Made by a program: the position numbers and the translations under genes
Shown here: positions 55,491 to 64,000 of the stretch, piece after piece
How the letters are laid out: each line of letters opens with the position of its first letter
Position numbering within the stretch: position 1 is the first letter of the stretch
NCBI GenBank assembly: GCA_963719005.1
Contig: CAVRAR010000016.1
Location: 62,001 to 126,000, forward strand
Source of the DNA: G963675935 sp963719005
GTDB taxonomy: Bacteria > Planctomycetota > Planctomycetia > Pirellulales > Thermoguttaceae
Direction: 5' to 3'
Length of the DNA stretch: 64,000 nucleotides
Notes under the pieces: generated by a model
The model's database searches: none
The model's input: only the letters and a program-made list of their open reading frames with translations
What the model was told of the DNA's origin: nothing

Positions 55491-57602
55491 ATGAGCCGCA
55501 GTCCAGGGAAAGGCGACTTGCCAAGAGACGGCGATCGGCGCCGACGAAACAAGGCCTCCCGGCCGCCGAGTTCGCTTCAAGCTGTGCCGGATTCCGTTGC
55601 CCCCTCGCTTCTGCGGGCCATCGCTCAGTCCGCCGATAGAAAAGAATGGCTGTTTGCCGCCGCGCTTGTTGTCGCGGTATTCTTGGTGTATCAGCCGGCG
55701 TGGTATGGCGGGTTCGTTTGGGACGACGATCTCCACCTCTTGAACAACCCCGTGCTCAAACCCGGAGGCTTGCTCCAGACGTGGGCGCCGGGCACGTACA
55801 TCAATTACTGGCCGCTGACGTTCACGGTCTATCGGCTCGAGTTTGAAATGTGGGGCTTGAATCCTCTCGGCTTCCACTTGGTGAACATTGCGTTGCACGC
55901 CATTTCGGCGCTCTTGGTGTGGAGAATACTGGAATGCTTGCGGATTCCCGGGGCGATGTTGGCTGCGGCGATCTTCGCGCTGCATCCCGTCTGCGTCGAG
56001 AGCGTGGCGTGGATCGCCCAGTTGAAAAACACGTTATCGTTGGCGTTGGCGCTCCTCTCGGTGCTCTTCTACCTGCGGCACGAACGAGAGGGAGGTTCAT
56101 GGCGATTTGCACTGTCGCTCGGCTTGTTCCTGCTGTCGGCCTTGGCCAAAGGTATGGCCTTGACGTTGCCGGTGGTATTGCTCGCTTGCGTCTGGTGGCA
56201 ACGGCGCTCGCTCGGGTGGCGGGATCTGCTGCGCGTTCTCCCCTACCTTCTGATCGGGGTGTTGATGGTCGGCATGGAAGTGTACCAACAACACGTGGCA
56301 GCAGGGACAGGCGTGGTGCGGTCCGACAGTCTTCTGAGCCGTGCCGCCGTGGCAGGCTGCGCCGTATGGTTCTACCTCTGGAAGGTGATCTGGCCGACTC
56401 ATCTAAGTTTCGTCTACCCGCGATGGAACATTAGTGAGCGAGACCTCTGGGCGTATCTGCCCGGCGTGCTGCTGGCGGTCCTTCTGGCGCTGGCATGGTG
56501 GCGCCGCAGTTTGTGGGGACGGCCGGTAGTGATGTTGATAGTTTGCTACGTGGCGCTGCTGTTGCCGGTGCTGGGCTTTGTCAGCATCTACTTCATGGAA
56601 TACTCTCTAGTAGCGGATCACTGGCAGTATGCGGCGATGATCGTGCCTTGCGCCGCAGTGGCCGGGGCAGTCGCGACGTTGGGCCGCCGACTCCGCTTGC
56701 ATGGTCCGGGCAGCTACGTGTTGTGCGTGGTACTCGTGGCGATTTTGGCGGAGCTAACGTGGCGTCAGAGCGGGATGTATGCCGATGGCGAAACCCTCTA
56801 TGAAGCGACGATCAAAGAGAATCCCGAATGCTCGCTTGCCCACAACAATCTCGGTCTGGCTCTGGCCAACCGCGGGCTGATTGATGAAGCCCTCGTCCAT
56901 TACCGCAAGGCAGTGCAGATCAATCCCAAAGACGCCGTGGCCCACAACAACCTTGCCACGGCTCTGGAAAAGCGTGGTCTGATCGACGAGGCCGTCGCCG
57001 AATATCGAAGGGCGTTGGAGATCGATCCTGGCTACGCGCACGCCCGGAACAATCTCGGCGAAGCCCTGGCCAAGTCTGGGCGGATCGATGAGGCCATCGC
57101 CTATTACCGGAAGGCCGTGAAGGTCGATTCCAGGGACGCACAACTTCAGAACAATCTCGGGGCCGTTCTGGCCAGGCGCGGGCTGATCGACGAGGCCATG
57201 GTCCATTATCGGACGGCGTTGGACATCGATCCCAACGACGCTCTGGCCCACTACAATCTCGGCGGAATTCTGGCCAATCGCGGGTCGATCGACGAGGCCA
57301 TCGAGCATTATCGGAAGGCATTGGACGTCAATCCCAACTATGTCCGGGCCCGCGACAATCTTGGCGGAGTTCTGGCCATGCGTGGGCGGATCGATGAGGC
57401 CATTGCCCAGTACCGGATGGCGTTGCAGATCGATCCCAACGATGCCGTGGCCCATTGCAACCTCGGCGGCGTTCTGGGCAACAGTGGGCGGCTCGACGAG
57501 GCGATAGCCCATCTCCGGGCAGCACTGAGAATCAATCCCGACTACCAGCAGGCTCGCCGGAATCTCGGCATCGTCCTGAAGATGAAAGACAACGGGAGAT
57601 AA
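55491..57602 (+). CDS. Membrane GT-C-type protein with C-terminal TPR repeats (TMTC-like)
   Basis: A 703-residue protein. Residues about 50-420 hold ten or so hydrophobic segments with a motif early on (GFVWDDDLHLLNNPVLKPGG), the aspartate-rich loop seen in GT-C/PMT-type glycosyltransferases and in TMTC proteins. From about 435 on, eight TPR units of 34 residues follow (AHNNLGLALANRGLIDEALV, YRKAVQINPKDAVAHNNLAT). TMTC proteins transfer mannose to cadherin-type substrates in eukaryotes; bacterial homologues of this layout are uncharacterised. It ends shortly before a convergent gene. Transferase function is inference. Confidence 0.8.
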   Translation: MSRSPGKGDLPRDGDRRRRNKASRPPSSLQAVPDSVAPSLLRAIAQSADRKEWLFAAALVVAVFLVYQPAWYGGFVWDDDLHLLNNPVLKPGGLLQTWAPGTYINYWPLTFTVYRLEFEMWGLNPLGFHLVNIALHAISALLVWRILECLRIPGAMLAAAIFALHPVCVESVAWIAQLKNTLSLALALLSVLFYLRHEREGGSWRFALSLGLFLLSALAKGMALTLPVVLLACVWWQRRSLGWRDLLRVLPYLLIGVLMVGMEVYQQHVAAGTGVVRSDSLLSRAAVAGCAVWFYLWKVIWPTHLSFVYPRWNISERDLWAYLPGVLLAVLLALAWWRRSLWGRPVVMLIVCYVALLLPVLGFVSIYFMEYSLVADHWQYAAMIVPCAAVAGAVATLGRRLRLHGPGSYVLCVVLVAILAELTWRQSGMYADGETLYEATIKENPECSLAHNNLGLALANRGLIDEALVHYRKAVQINPKDAVAHNNLATALEKRGLIDEAVAEYRRALEIDPGYAHARNNLGEALAKSGRIDEAIAYYRKAVKVDSRDAQLQNNLGAVLARRGLIDEAMVHYRTALDIDPNDALAHYNLGGILANRGSIDEAIEHYRKALDVNPNYVRARDNLGGVLAMRGRIDEAIAQYRMALQIDPNDAVAHCNLGGVLGNSGRLDEAIAHLRAALRINPDYQQARRNLGIVLKMKDNGR

Positions 57603-57634
57603 GAGCGCGGAGGCCCGATGGCTCGGTGATTCTT

Positions 57635-59118
57635 TCACTCCGCAGAGTTGGCAGACGTCATCTTCCTCCCGCGGCCGCGGCGGAGGGCGGCGGCGGAAGC
57701 GAAGCATGCGATCGCCAGCAACATCGCCCACGTCCCCGGCTCCGGCACCGACAAACCGGAACCCGTCAGGAAATACGAGCCCATGTCGTAATAGTAGGTC
57801 GTGTTGTAGCTGCCGAGGGTCTGGGTGTGGCCGCCGTAGCTGTCGATCTCGGCGTAGTAGTTGCCGGCGGGCAGGGTGCCGGAGTACGTTTCGGAGAGCG
57901 TCGAGGATGCCTCGGTCGCCGTAGCCACGAGCGCTCCCGAGTTGTTGAGAATCTTTAACGTGCTGCGGAGCATGGCGCCCGGATCCGCCGTCCCGGCGGC
58001 GAGAAACTCCGACCCATCATAAGCCGTAAGGTTGATCGCTCCGCCGTTGCTGTGAAAGCGGAAGAAGTCGGTGGTATAGTTCGATGCGCCGATGGGGGTA
58101 GGCGAGGCCATGCTTGCAGGCGTAATGATGCCTTTGGCTTGCGCGGCGTTGACGTTGCTGCCCGACAAGGGGATGGTCGTGGCCGTGGCCAAGGTGTGGC
58201 CGATGCCGTCGTCAACGAAGCCCCCGATGCCGTTGTTGCTCAAGATGACGGCAGGATCGTTCTGGGTGTGATTGGATTGGCCGTTGTCTGAGTCGCCAAG
58301 CCGCCAGGCGCCACGCTGCGTGTAATAGGCGGCGCCAATGATCGGGGCGTATGTGCCGTTGCCACTGTTGTCATCGCCCAGGCTGTACTCGTTTTTCAAG
58401 GTGTCGCCGCTGTAATCGCTTTGGTGAGAAAGGCTCAGGCCATGGCCGTTTTCGTGGGCTGCGGCCTGCCCGCACGCCAGACCGGTTCCCACGCCGTCGG
58501 TGAAGACCCAGTCGGTCTTCCAACCGGCGCCGGCGCCGTTGTTATAGCCGGCGGGGCTATACGAATCCTGGTCGACACCCACGTACGAGATGCCGCCGTA
58601 TGGGCCGCACCAATTATTCTGCTGCTGCCCGATAACCGTGTGCATCATCTGCGGCGTTTGGTCGTAATAGGCTTGACGATGGGCATCGGTGTCGGCCTGT
58701 CCGGCAGCCGCGGCCGGGTCGATTGTGGTTACGTTCACGTTGAACGGGGTGTAGCACTGAGCAACGCGAGCCCAGACCTGGGAGATGTCGTTCTCTTGGC
58801 CAGCGGTGAAACTTCCGCCGGCGTTCTCGAAGGCCGGCGTGTTGCCGGGCATCTCGCCCGAGCTACCCCAGGAGCCCGTAAAGTTGAATCCAGCGAAATC
58901 CAAGTAAATGGTGTACGGCGCCCCGGAAAGCTGCTCAATTGCGGCACGCCGGTAGTGTGGGTGTCGGCACGCGCTTGCGGCGCGAAAAGACCACCCAAGA
59001 TGCCAAAGACAATGGCGACGGAGCAGAATGAGGCAAGAGCGGATCCCCCTGCCCAACTCGTTCTTGCCAACACGTCCTCTCGATTCACAGTTGCCGATCG
59101 ACGATTCGACCTTCTCAT
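57635..59118 (-). CDS. PEP-CTERM-anchored metzincin-like metalloprotease, one frameshift
   Basis: Start at 59118 (ATG, GGGGA upstream). The signal segment (LASFCSVAIVFGILGGLFAP) is in another frame; one missing G in CCGGGGCGCC near 58925 links it to APYTIYLDFAGFNFTGSWGS. The catalytic zinc motif HENGHGLSLSH (HExxHxxxxxH) occurs in ACGQAAAHENGHGLSLSHQS. A beta domain like the bacterial pre-peptidase C-terminal domain follows (DFFRFHSNGGAINLTAYDGS), and the sorting signal VPEPGTWAMLLAIACFASAA with RRGRGRK ends it. PEP-CTERM proteins are sorted by exosortase; no exosortase gene is in the window. Corrected length about 494 residues. Confidence 0.85.
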
Positions 59119-59369
59119 CACACTTGTCCCCTCGAAGTTGCACAACCTGGTGCCATGACACGGAAACAACGACATCCCAACGACTTTGAAATCCGTTACC
59201 GGCCATCCTAGCAGTTTTTCTAACCGCTACAATACTCACCCCCCGCGAGTGATAATCGCCAAGGGAGAGTTTTGCCAACAGGCGTCAGGCCGGAAGAGCG
59301 GTCGGGGAACAACGGCCGAGCGGCCGGCCAGACGACATTGATTGCCCTTCCCGACTGCCAACGGCTGCG

Positions 59370-59738
59370 ATGAAAACAACGGTTTTGACATCTTTTCCGT
59401 CCATCCGGCAAGACGGGCGTGCAAGCCTGGCGCTGAACGATAAACAGTACGATCTGATCGCACGGCAGCCTTTGTACCTGAAGCAGGCCGGCAGCAACAT
59501 TCTGCCTTCCCGCGAATAGATGGAGCTGGTCAAGAAGCGATTGAAGAAGAATCGCGTTTTCTGCATCTACAGCAACGCGCTGGGCAATCGGGAGCAGACG
59601 CTGTTTGTGTGGCGGACGGCCGCCAGCGTCTTCCCCGACTGCGAGAGTTCCGGCGGCGGATACATGGTCGTCGCCTCCAATAGTCCGTCTGCCTTCCACC
59701 CCGACCACTTCAAGAGCGCACGGGCTCGGACCGGCTAA
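59370..59738 (+). pseudogene. Broken spermidine-synthase-like fragment with internal stop
   Basis: MKTTVLTSFPSIRQDGRASL, YDLIARQPLYLKQAGSNILP and then SRE are followed by TAG (59518-59520); the frame continues MELVKKRLKKNRVFCIYSNA and ALGNREQTLFVWRTAASVFP. This is the pattern of the class I methyltransferase-like core of polyamine-aminopropyltransferase homologues (QPLxLxQAGS ... RLKKxGVFCIYSN). A Tyr codon mutated to TAG is the simplest change. Upstream parts are missing, so it was truncated as well. A separate origin by duplication cannot be excluded. Confidence 0.7.
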
Positions 59739-59861
59739 TCGCAGAGATATGCCTGGTCGGCGTCGAACGAATAGCCCGCATCTCTTGGCGCACGTGGTAC
59801 ACTATAATGCCTGCCATTTAGCGTAGTCCAACGCCCGTTTCCGTCCTTGCACAGGCATACC

Positions 59862-61817
59862 GTGAGCAACATCCCGACTGGATTCCAGACGCAACTGACG
59901 AGTCTTGCCGGCGCCATGAACGGGTGGCGGCTGACCCGCTGGGCTTCGCTGCTCCCGAAAATCGCCGCCCTCGAGCCGGAACTGCAGAATCTCGCCAACG
60001 ATCAGCTCCGCAAGCGGAGCCTGTCGCTGCAATACCGGGCGAAGAGCGGGGAACCGTTGTCGCGCCTGCTGGTCGAAGGCTACGCCCTGGTGCGCGAGGC
60101 CGGCCGCCGCACCATCAACATGCGGCATTTCGACGTGCAGATACTCGGCGGCATCGCCATGTTCCACCGTTCGATCGTCGAGATGCAGACGGGCGAGGGA
60201 AAAACGCTGGCCGCCACGCTGCCGCTGTATCTGCACGCCTTGATGGGCCGCGGCGCTCACCTGGCGACCGTCAACGACTATCTCGCCCGCCGCGACGCCG
60301 ATTGGATGGGCCCCATCTACCGATTGCTCGGCCTGAGCGTCGGCGTAGTCGAAACGCAGATGCCGCAGCCGCAGCGGCGCAAAGCCTACGCCTGCGACAT
60401 TACTTATGGAACGGCGAAGGAGTTCGGTTTCGATTTTCTCCGCGACCGCTTGCTGCTGCGACGCATCGCCGAAGGGCAGACCGACGTGCTCGGCGGAATG
60501 CTGGGACAAGGTCACGCCGCGGTTGACGAAAAGCCGGTTCAACGAGACGCCCATTTCGCCCTGGTCGACGAGGCCGACAGCATCCTGATCGACGAGGCCC
60601 GCACGCCGTTGATCATCAGCGCCCTGCCCACCGAGGAAGAAAAACTCGCCGTCGAATGCTACAAGTGGAGCGCCTCGGTCATCAAGGAGTTCGTCGAGGA
60701 CGACGATTACGAGTACGAGCACGAGAAGAAGAAGGCCGAATTGACCCGCGAGGGGCGGCAGAAGGTCCGCATGATGCAGAAGCCGCCGGCGCTCGACACG
60801 GTGGGCATGGTCAACATCTACCAATACATCGAGCAGGCGATCGTCGTCGACCGCGAGTATTTCTTCGAACGCCAGTACGTTGTGCGCGACGGCGAGATCG
60901 TGATCGTCGATGAGTTTACCGGCCGCTTGGCCGAAGGGCGAAAATGGCGCGACGGCGTTCACCAGGCCGTCGAGGCCAAGCAGGGGGTCGAGGTCACGGT
61001 GGCCACCGGCCAGGCGGCTCGAATCACGGTGCAGGACTTCTTCCTGCGCTACAAGCACCTGGCGGGCATGACGGGCACGGCGATGGGCTCGGCCCGCGAA
61101 TTGCGGCGAATCTATCGCTGCCACGTCATGCCGATCCCGACGAACAAGCCGGCGATCCGCCAGCGAATGCCGACGTGCGTCTTCGGCGACGCCGACACGA
61201 AATGGGCGGCCATCGTCGAGGAAGTCTGCCAAATGCACGCCGCGGGACGCCCGCTGTTGATCGGCACCCGCTCGATCGACAAGTCGGAGCTGCTCTCGAA
61301 GATGCTCGCGGCGAAGGGGATCGAGCACCAGGTTCTCAACGCCAACCACGTCGCCGAAGAGGCCGACATCATCGCCGGCGCGGGGCTGCGCGGCAAGGTG
61401 ACAGTTTCAACGAACATGGCCGGCCGCGGCACCGACATCAAGCTTGGCGACGGCGTGCAGGATCTCGGCGGACTGCACGTGATTTGCACCGAGATGCACG
61501 ATGCCAGCCGCATCGACCGCCAGTTGATCGGGCGTTGCGGCCGGCAAGGCGACCCCGGCACGTTCCGCCAGTATCTCGCCTTGGACGACGATCTGATCCT
61601 CGCCGGGCTCGGTCCCGACAAATCGATCAAGTACAAGGAGCTTGGCGAGAAATCGTTCGGCCCGTTCGACCGTTTTGCCCGGCAATTCCGCAAAGCTCAG
61701 AAGAAGGTGGAGCGTCGCCACTTCCGCCAGCGCAAGGCGATGATGTACTTTGAGAAGGAGCGGAAGAAGGCGCAGCGGCAGATGGGGCAGGATCCGTTCC
61801 TCGACACGCCGGGATAG
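59862..61817 (+). CDS. Short SecA-type preprotein translocase ATPase
   Basis: About 651 residues from GTG 59862 (an upstream TTG 59847 or ATG 59916 are alternatives). DEAD-like motor with MQTGEGKTLAATLPLYLHAL near residue 107, VDEADSILIDEARTPLIISA, the TGTAMGSARELRRIYRCHVM region and NBD2 motifs STNMAGRGTDIKLGDG and LIGRCGRQGDPGTF. Typical SecA is 830-900 residues; here the C-terminal helical wing, the linker and the zinc-finger (CxCxxxxxxxCH) are absent and the protein ends soon after the RQFRKAQKKVERRHFRQRKA segment. It resembles the accessory SecA2-like forms of some bacteria. Another full SecA would be expected elsewhere. Confidence 0.9.
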   Translation: MSNIPTGFQTQLTSLAGAMNGWRLTRWASLLPKIAALEPELQNLANDQLRKRSLSLQYRAKSGEPLSRLLVEGYALVREAGRRTINMRHFDVQILGGIAMFHRSIVEMQTGEGKTLAATLPLYLHALMGRGAHLATVNDYLARRDADWMGPIYRLLGLSVGVVETQMPQPQRRKAYACDITYGTAKEFGFDFLRDRLLLRRIAEGQTDVLGGMLGQGHAAVDEKPVQRDAHFALVDEADSILIDEARTPLIISALPTEEEKLAVECYKWSASVIKEFVEDDDYEYEHEKKKAELTREGRQKVRMMQKPPALDTVGMVNIYQYIEQAIVVDREYFFERQYVVRDGEIVIVDEFTGRLAEGRKWRDGVHQAVEAKQGVEVTVATGQAARITVQDFFLRYKHLAGMTGTAMGSARELRRIYRCHVMPIPTNKPAIRQRMPTCVFGDADTKWAAIVEEVCQMHAAGRPLLIGTRSIDKSELLSKMLAAKGIEHQVLNANHVAEEADIIAGAGLRGKVTVSTNMAGRGTDIKLGDGVQDLGGLHVICTEMHDASRIDRQLIGRCGRQGDPGTFRQYLALDDDLILAGLGPDKSIKYKELGEKSFGPFDRFARQFRKAQKKVERRHFRQRKAMMYFEKERKKAQRQMGQDPFLDTPG

Positions 61818-61901
61818 CCGCACGTTTTCCGGCAAGACTCCTTAGGAATCGTAGCAGAACGCACTCGTTACGCTTCGCGCGACATTTCCGTTTTGTAAGC
61901 G

Positions 61902-62387
61902 ATGAACAGAGAACTGAGCCGCTTTGGGGTTGGGCCAAGCATCATGTTGACGGCGGCGGCTTATGCCGTCGTCGCCGGCGCGGCCACGCGGCTATGGCCG
62001 CAGGTCTGCGTACTCTCGACGATCCCGTATTGGGTGTTTCTCACTGCGGGGATGGCGTTGGTCGTCATCGGCGTCCCGATGTTGATCCTGGCTGCAAAGA
62101 CGGCGATGGCCGCCTACAATTCCGACAAGCTGGCGACCAACGGCATTTTCGCCATCGTCCGAAATCCGATCTACTCGGCGTGGATCGTCTTCATCATTCC
62201 GGGACTGGTGTTGTTCACCCGCTCCTGGCTGTTGTTCCTGACGCCGCTGGCGGCGTATATCATGTTCAAGCTGCTGATTCGGCGGGAGAACGAGTATCTG
62301 GAAAAGCGATTTGGCGACGCCTATCGAAAGTACCGGGCCGAGGTGAACGAATTGTTCCCGTTGCCGAGAAGGCGGCGTTCCGCGTGA
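61902..62387 (+). CDS. Isoprenylcysteine carboxyl methyltransferase (ICMT)-like membrane protein
   Basis: A 161-residue protein with three or four helices (ILTAAAYAVVAGAA-type start; VFLTAGMALVVIGVPMLILA; AWIVFIIPGLVLFTRSWLLF) and the family signature FAIVRNPIYSAWIV, then RRENEYLEKRFGDAYRKYRA. The RNPIY and E-x2-L-x3-F-x2-Y motifs are those of ICMT/PEMT-type methyltransferases that use S-adenosylmethionine. The bacterial substrates are unknown (lipids or cysteine conjugates). It follows secA-like by 84 bases on the same strand. Confidence 0.88.
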   Translation: MNRELSRFGVGPSIMLTAAAYAVVAGAATRLWPQVCVLSTIPYWVFLTAGMALVVIGVPMLILAAKTAMAAYNSDKLATNGIFAIVRNPIYSAWIVFIIPGLVLFTRSWLLFLTPLAAYIMFKLLIRRENEYLEKRFGDAYRKYRAEVNELFPLPRRRRSA

Positions 62388-62415
62388 TTGCGCCCCACCG
62401 AACTTTCTTGCAGTC

Positions 62416-63358
62416 TTATCGCCGATTGCAACGATCGAGAAATTGCCGGGCCGCCTGCTGGGCTGACACGGCGTTGGGACTCAGCCAGAAGCCGAGATGC
62501 GAGCCCTCTTCGATCCAGAAACGCTCGGCGCCCGGAATGTGCTCGTACGCATACACGCCGTCGCAGAACTTCACGTCGGCGTCGTGCGTGCCGTGAATGA
62601 TCAGACTCGGGCAGCGAACGCGCTCGACCGGGAGATGGCGGCACTCGCGGAACTGCTCGATGTCGTTCTCCGTGCCCGGCTTGCGCAGCCGGTAGGGCGA
62701 CATCGAGTCGCTGAATGCCTTGAGGAACACCAACAACCGCTCGTCGGCCATGACGTGCTCGATGTGCTTTTCCGTCTGCTTTTTTGTGAAGAGCGATTCC
62801 GATTGGAAGAGGCCTTGCAGCACGACGCGCGGATTCCAAACGCCGACCTTCACCAACATCTTCTGTGCGAGATCGCCCAAGAAGATCGCCTGATTGAGCA
62901 GGTCGGCTTCGGGTATGTCGTAATGGCCGCTGACGCCGTCGATGACGATCAGGCCGGCGACGCGCTTGGGATGTCGAACGGCAAGCAGATAGGCGGCCGG
63001 TCGCGCCTGCCGAAGCCGCGACGACCGTCGTCCGCTGGATGCCGAGAATGTCCAACAGCGCGGCCAGCGCGTCGGCTTGCTGCTCGATAGTGCGGCCGGT
63101 TTCCAGCGGCGTGCCGAGATATCCCGGCCGGGACGGCGACAAAATATGATAGTGCGACGGATCGATCCACTCGGTCAGGATACGAGCCTGGTCGCAGCCG
63201 CCAAACCCGCCGTGCACGGCCAGGACGACCGGCCCGCGGCCTTCGGTGCAATCGAACTCGATCGGCCCTTTGGCCGTGTGAACGATCTGGGGATGGATCG
63301 TGATTCCCGGAACCACTTCCCGCGATGGCGTGGTCGTAGATGCAAGGAAAGAATACAT
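62416..63358 (-). CDS. Alpha/beta-hydrolase, one frameshift
   Basis: Starts at 63358 (MYSFLASTTTPSREVVPGIT). GRGPVVLAVHGGFGGCDQAR holds the oxyanion-hole HG, and TTVVAASAGA contains the GxSxG-like nucleophile elbow (AASAG). The frame breaks near 62985, where one extra base (GGCGCGACCGGCC) separates it from PAAYLLAVRHPKRVAGLIVI. The C-terminal part, CPSLIIHGTHDADVKFCDGV and FWIEEGSHLGFW, carries the acid Asp and the catalytic His. Corrected length about 314 residues. Convergent with the ICMT-like gene. Substrate unknown. Confidence 0.85.
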
Positions 63359-63663
63359 GACAATTGCCCCTCCGCCGAATGAACAATGCTTATGGAGTAC
63401 GGGAAAACGCTGGTGGATAGTGATGGAAGGATGTCTACGGAAGTATAGGTTGCACTTGCCTTGATTCCAAGAAATGGCCGCAAGGAGGGACAGTACCCCC
63501 CTGCGGTCTGCCTCGTGTCGCGAGTCGATTGCTCCGTTGAATGCCACTACGGCGGTTTCTGAATTGCCGGCGTGTCGTTCAGAAAGTCCCTGCCGGCGAG
63601 AAACGCCCGCCGATTGCAATCGAGGGGCCTTGGGAAAGCGGCAAGAACTACTTGGAGCCCGGA
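63359..63663. other. Intergenic region, no gene seen
   Basis: About 300 bases between the hydrolase start and the stop of the next minus-strand gene. It probably holds the hydrolase promoter. Chance frames only. Confidence 0.4.
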
Positions 63664-64000
63664 CTAGGCCGGGCGATAGCGATAGACGGCGTTTTCGTCG
63701 CGATCGATTTCATCGAGATTGGCCACGGTCAGTTCGCCTCGCTGGTGCAGGTACTCGACGCGCGAGCCGACGTCGGTCACTGCCAGCACTGCCCGAAAAC
63801 TCGTTACTTCCGGATACGATTGCCGGGCAATCTCGTCGATCGACAACGGGCGGCCGGCCTTGCGGAGCATTTCCAGCATCCGTTCGAGCCGCCGCCGGTG
63901 GGCCGAGCGAATCGTCTTGATCCGGCCGTAGACGTCGTGAATCACCTGCTCGTGTGCGGCCAGCGTGCACTCGAAACCGGGCGTCCGCTCGATCTTCCCC
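63664..64000 (-). CDS. C-terminal part of an MBL-fold hydrolase, truncated by the window edge
   Basis: The frame is open to the right edge. The visible 111 codons read GKIERTPGFECTLAAHEQVI, then HDVYGRIKTIRSAHRRRLER and a winged-helix-like end (RPLSIDEIARQSYPEVTSFR, VEYLHQRGELTV). Many MBL-fold hydrolases of the lactamase_B group end with such a segment, in which RI...HRRRLE leads into the C-terminal winged helix. The metal-binding HxHxDH motif would lie beyond the window. Confidence 0.7.
   Translation of the reverse strand, partial: GKIERTPGFECTLAAHEQVIHDVYGRIKTIRSAHRRRLERMLEMLRKAGRPLSIDEIARQSYPEVTSFRAVLAVTDVGSRVEYLHQRGELTVANLDEIDRDENAVYRYRPA

Noticed and set aside
59802..61349. 515-codon frame antisense to the secA-like gene
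   Set aside because: Shadow frame; the sense strand carries all SecA motor motifs.

Overview
The window reads as a GC-rich chromosomal segment of a planctomycete, most likely Pirellulales-like. This rests on gene content, not on a marker gene: a BBP7-type outer-membrane barrel, a PEP-CTERM protein, a leucine-rich-repeat protein with the characteristic SLRTL membrane N-terminus, an ExbBD operon with a squalene-cyclase-like toroid, a secretin/ATPase/platform secretion system, several BON-domain secreted proteins and abundant REP-type palindromes. No tRNA, rRNA or CRISPR array was recognised.

Layout. 1-775: 3' part of an IS110 transposase. 1.3-12.5 kb: a type II secretion / type IV pilus-like machine, with a PilM-PilN-like fusion and a PilO-PilP-like protein on the plus strand and GspE, GspF and a secretin on the minus strand, plus a BON protein and a proline-rich secreted protein. 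12.9-20.8 kb: envelope proteins (a long protein with secretin N-domain-like repeats but no recognisable pore domain, an EF-hand protein, a BBP7 barrel, a BON protein, a Spy/CpxP-like protein). 20.9-21.8 kb: an IS5-family element with TTA target duplication. 21.8-27.1 kb: a secreted six-hairpin-glycosidase-like gene, a repeat-rich accessory stretch, a TolB-like propeller and a small membrane protein. 27.5-30.8 kb: a TIR/STAND-NTPase/TPR protein and a NUDIX hydrolase. 30.8-34.9 kb: a relic RAYT transposase, an LRR protein, a RhaT-like permease, an M24 peptidase and an SDR. 35.1-41.8 kb: minus-strand TPR - ExbB - ExbD - toroid operon. 41.9-53.9 kb: secreted proteins, ruvB, a flavin reductase-like gene, an ISKra4-family element with 9-bp target duplication, ftsK, a coiled-coil membrane protein and an unknown gene pair. 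54-64 kb: serC, a GT-C/TPR membrane protein, a PEP-CTERM metzincin-like protease, a broken spermidine-synthase-like gene, a short SecA, an ICMT-like methyltransferase, an alpha/beta hydrolase and the 3' end of an MBL-fold gene.

Two window-wide features matter when reading the annotation. First, at least a dozen genes are interrupted by single-base indels although protein similarity continues in another frame (secretin, gspF, gspE, IS5 transposase, glycosidase, propeller, TIR-STAND gene, LRR gene, toroid gene, a lipoprotein, the metzincin and a hydrolase). Several sit in homopolymers and one is proved by a 126-bp tandem repeat; consensus sequencing error is the likeliest cause, so I annotate these as single genes. 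Second, many different palindromic REP-like families are scattered between genes, one lies in frame inside the pilM-like gene, and a remnant of a REP-associated transposase is present.

The likeliest system-level interest is the ExbB/ExbD operon, in which the last gene has a TonB-like layout (membrane segment, long Pro-rich linker, C-terminal domain) but ends in an alpha-toroid, and the TIR-STAND/NUDIX pair, which resembles known bacterial NLR-type defence genes.
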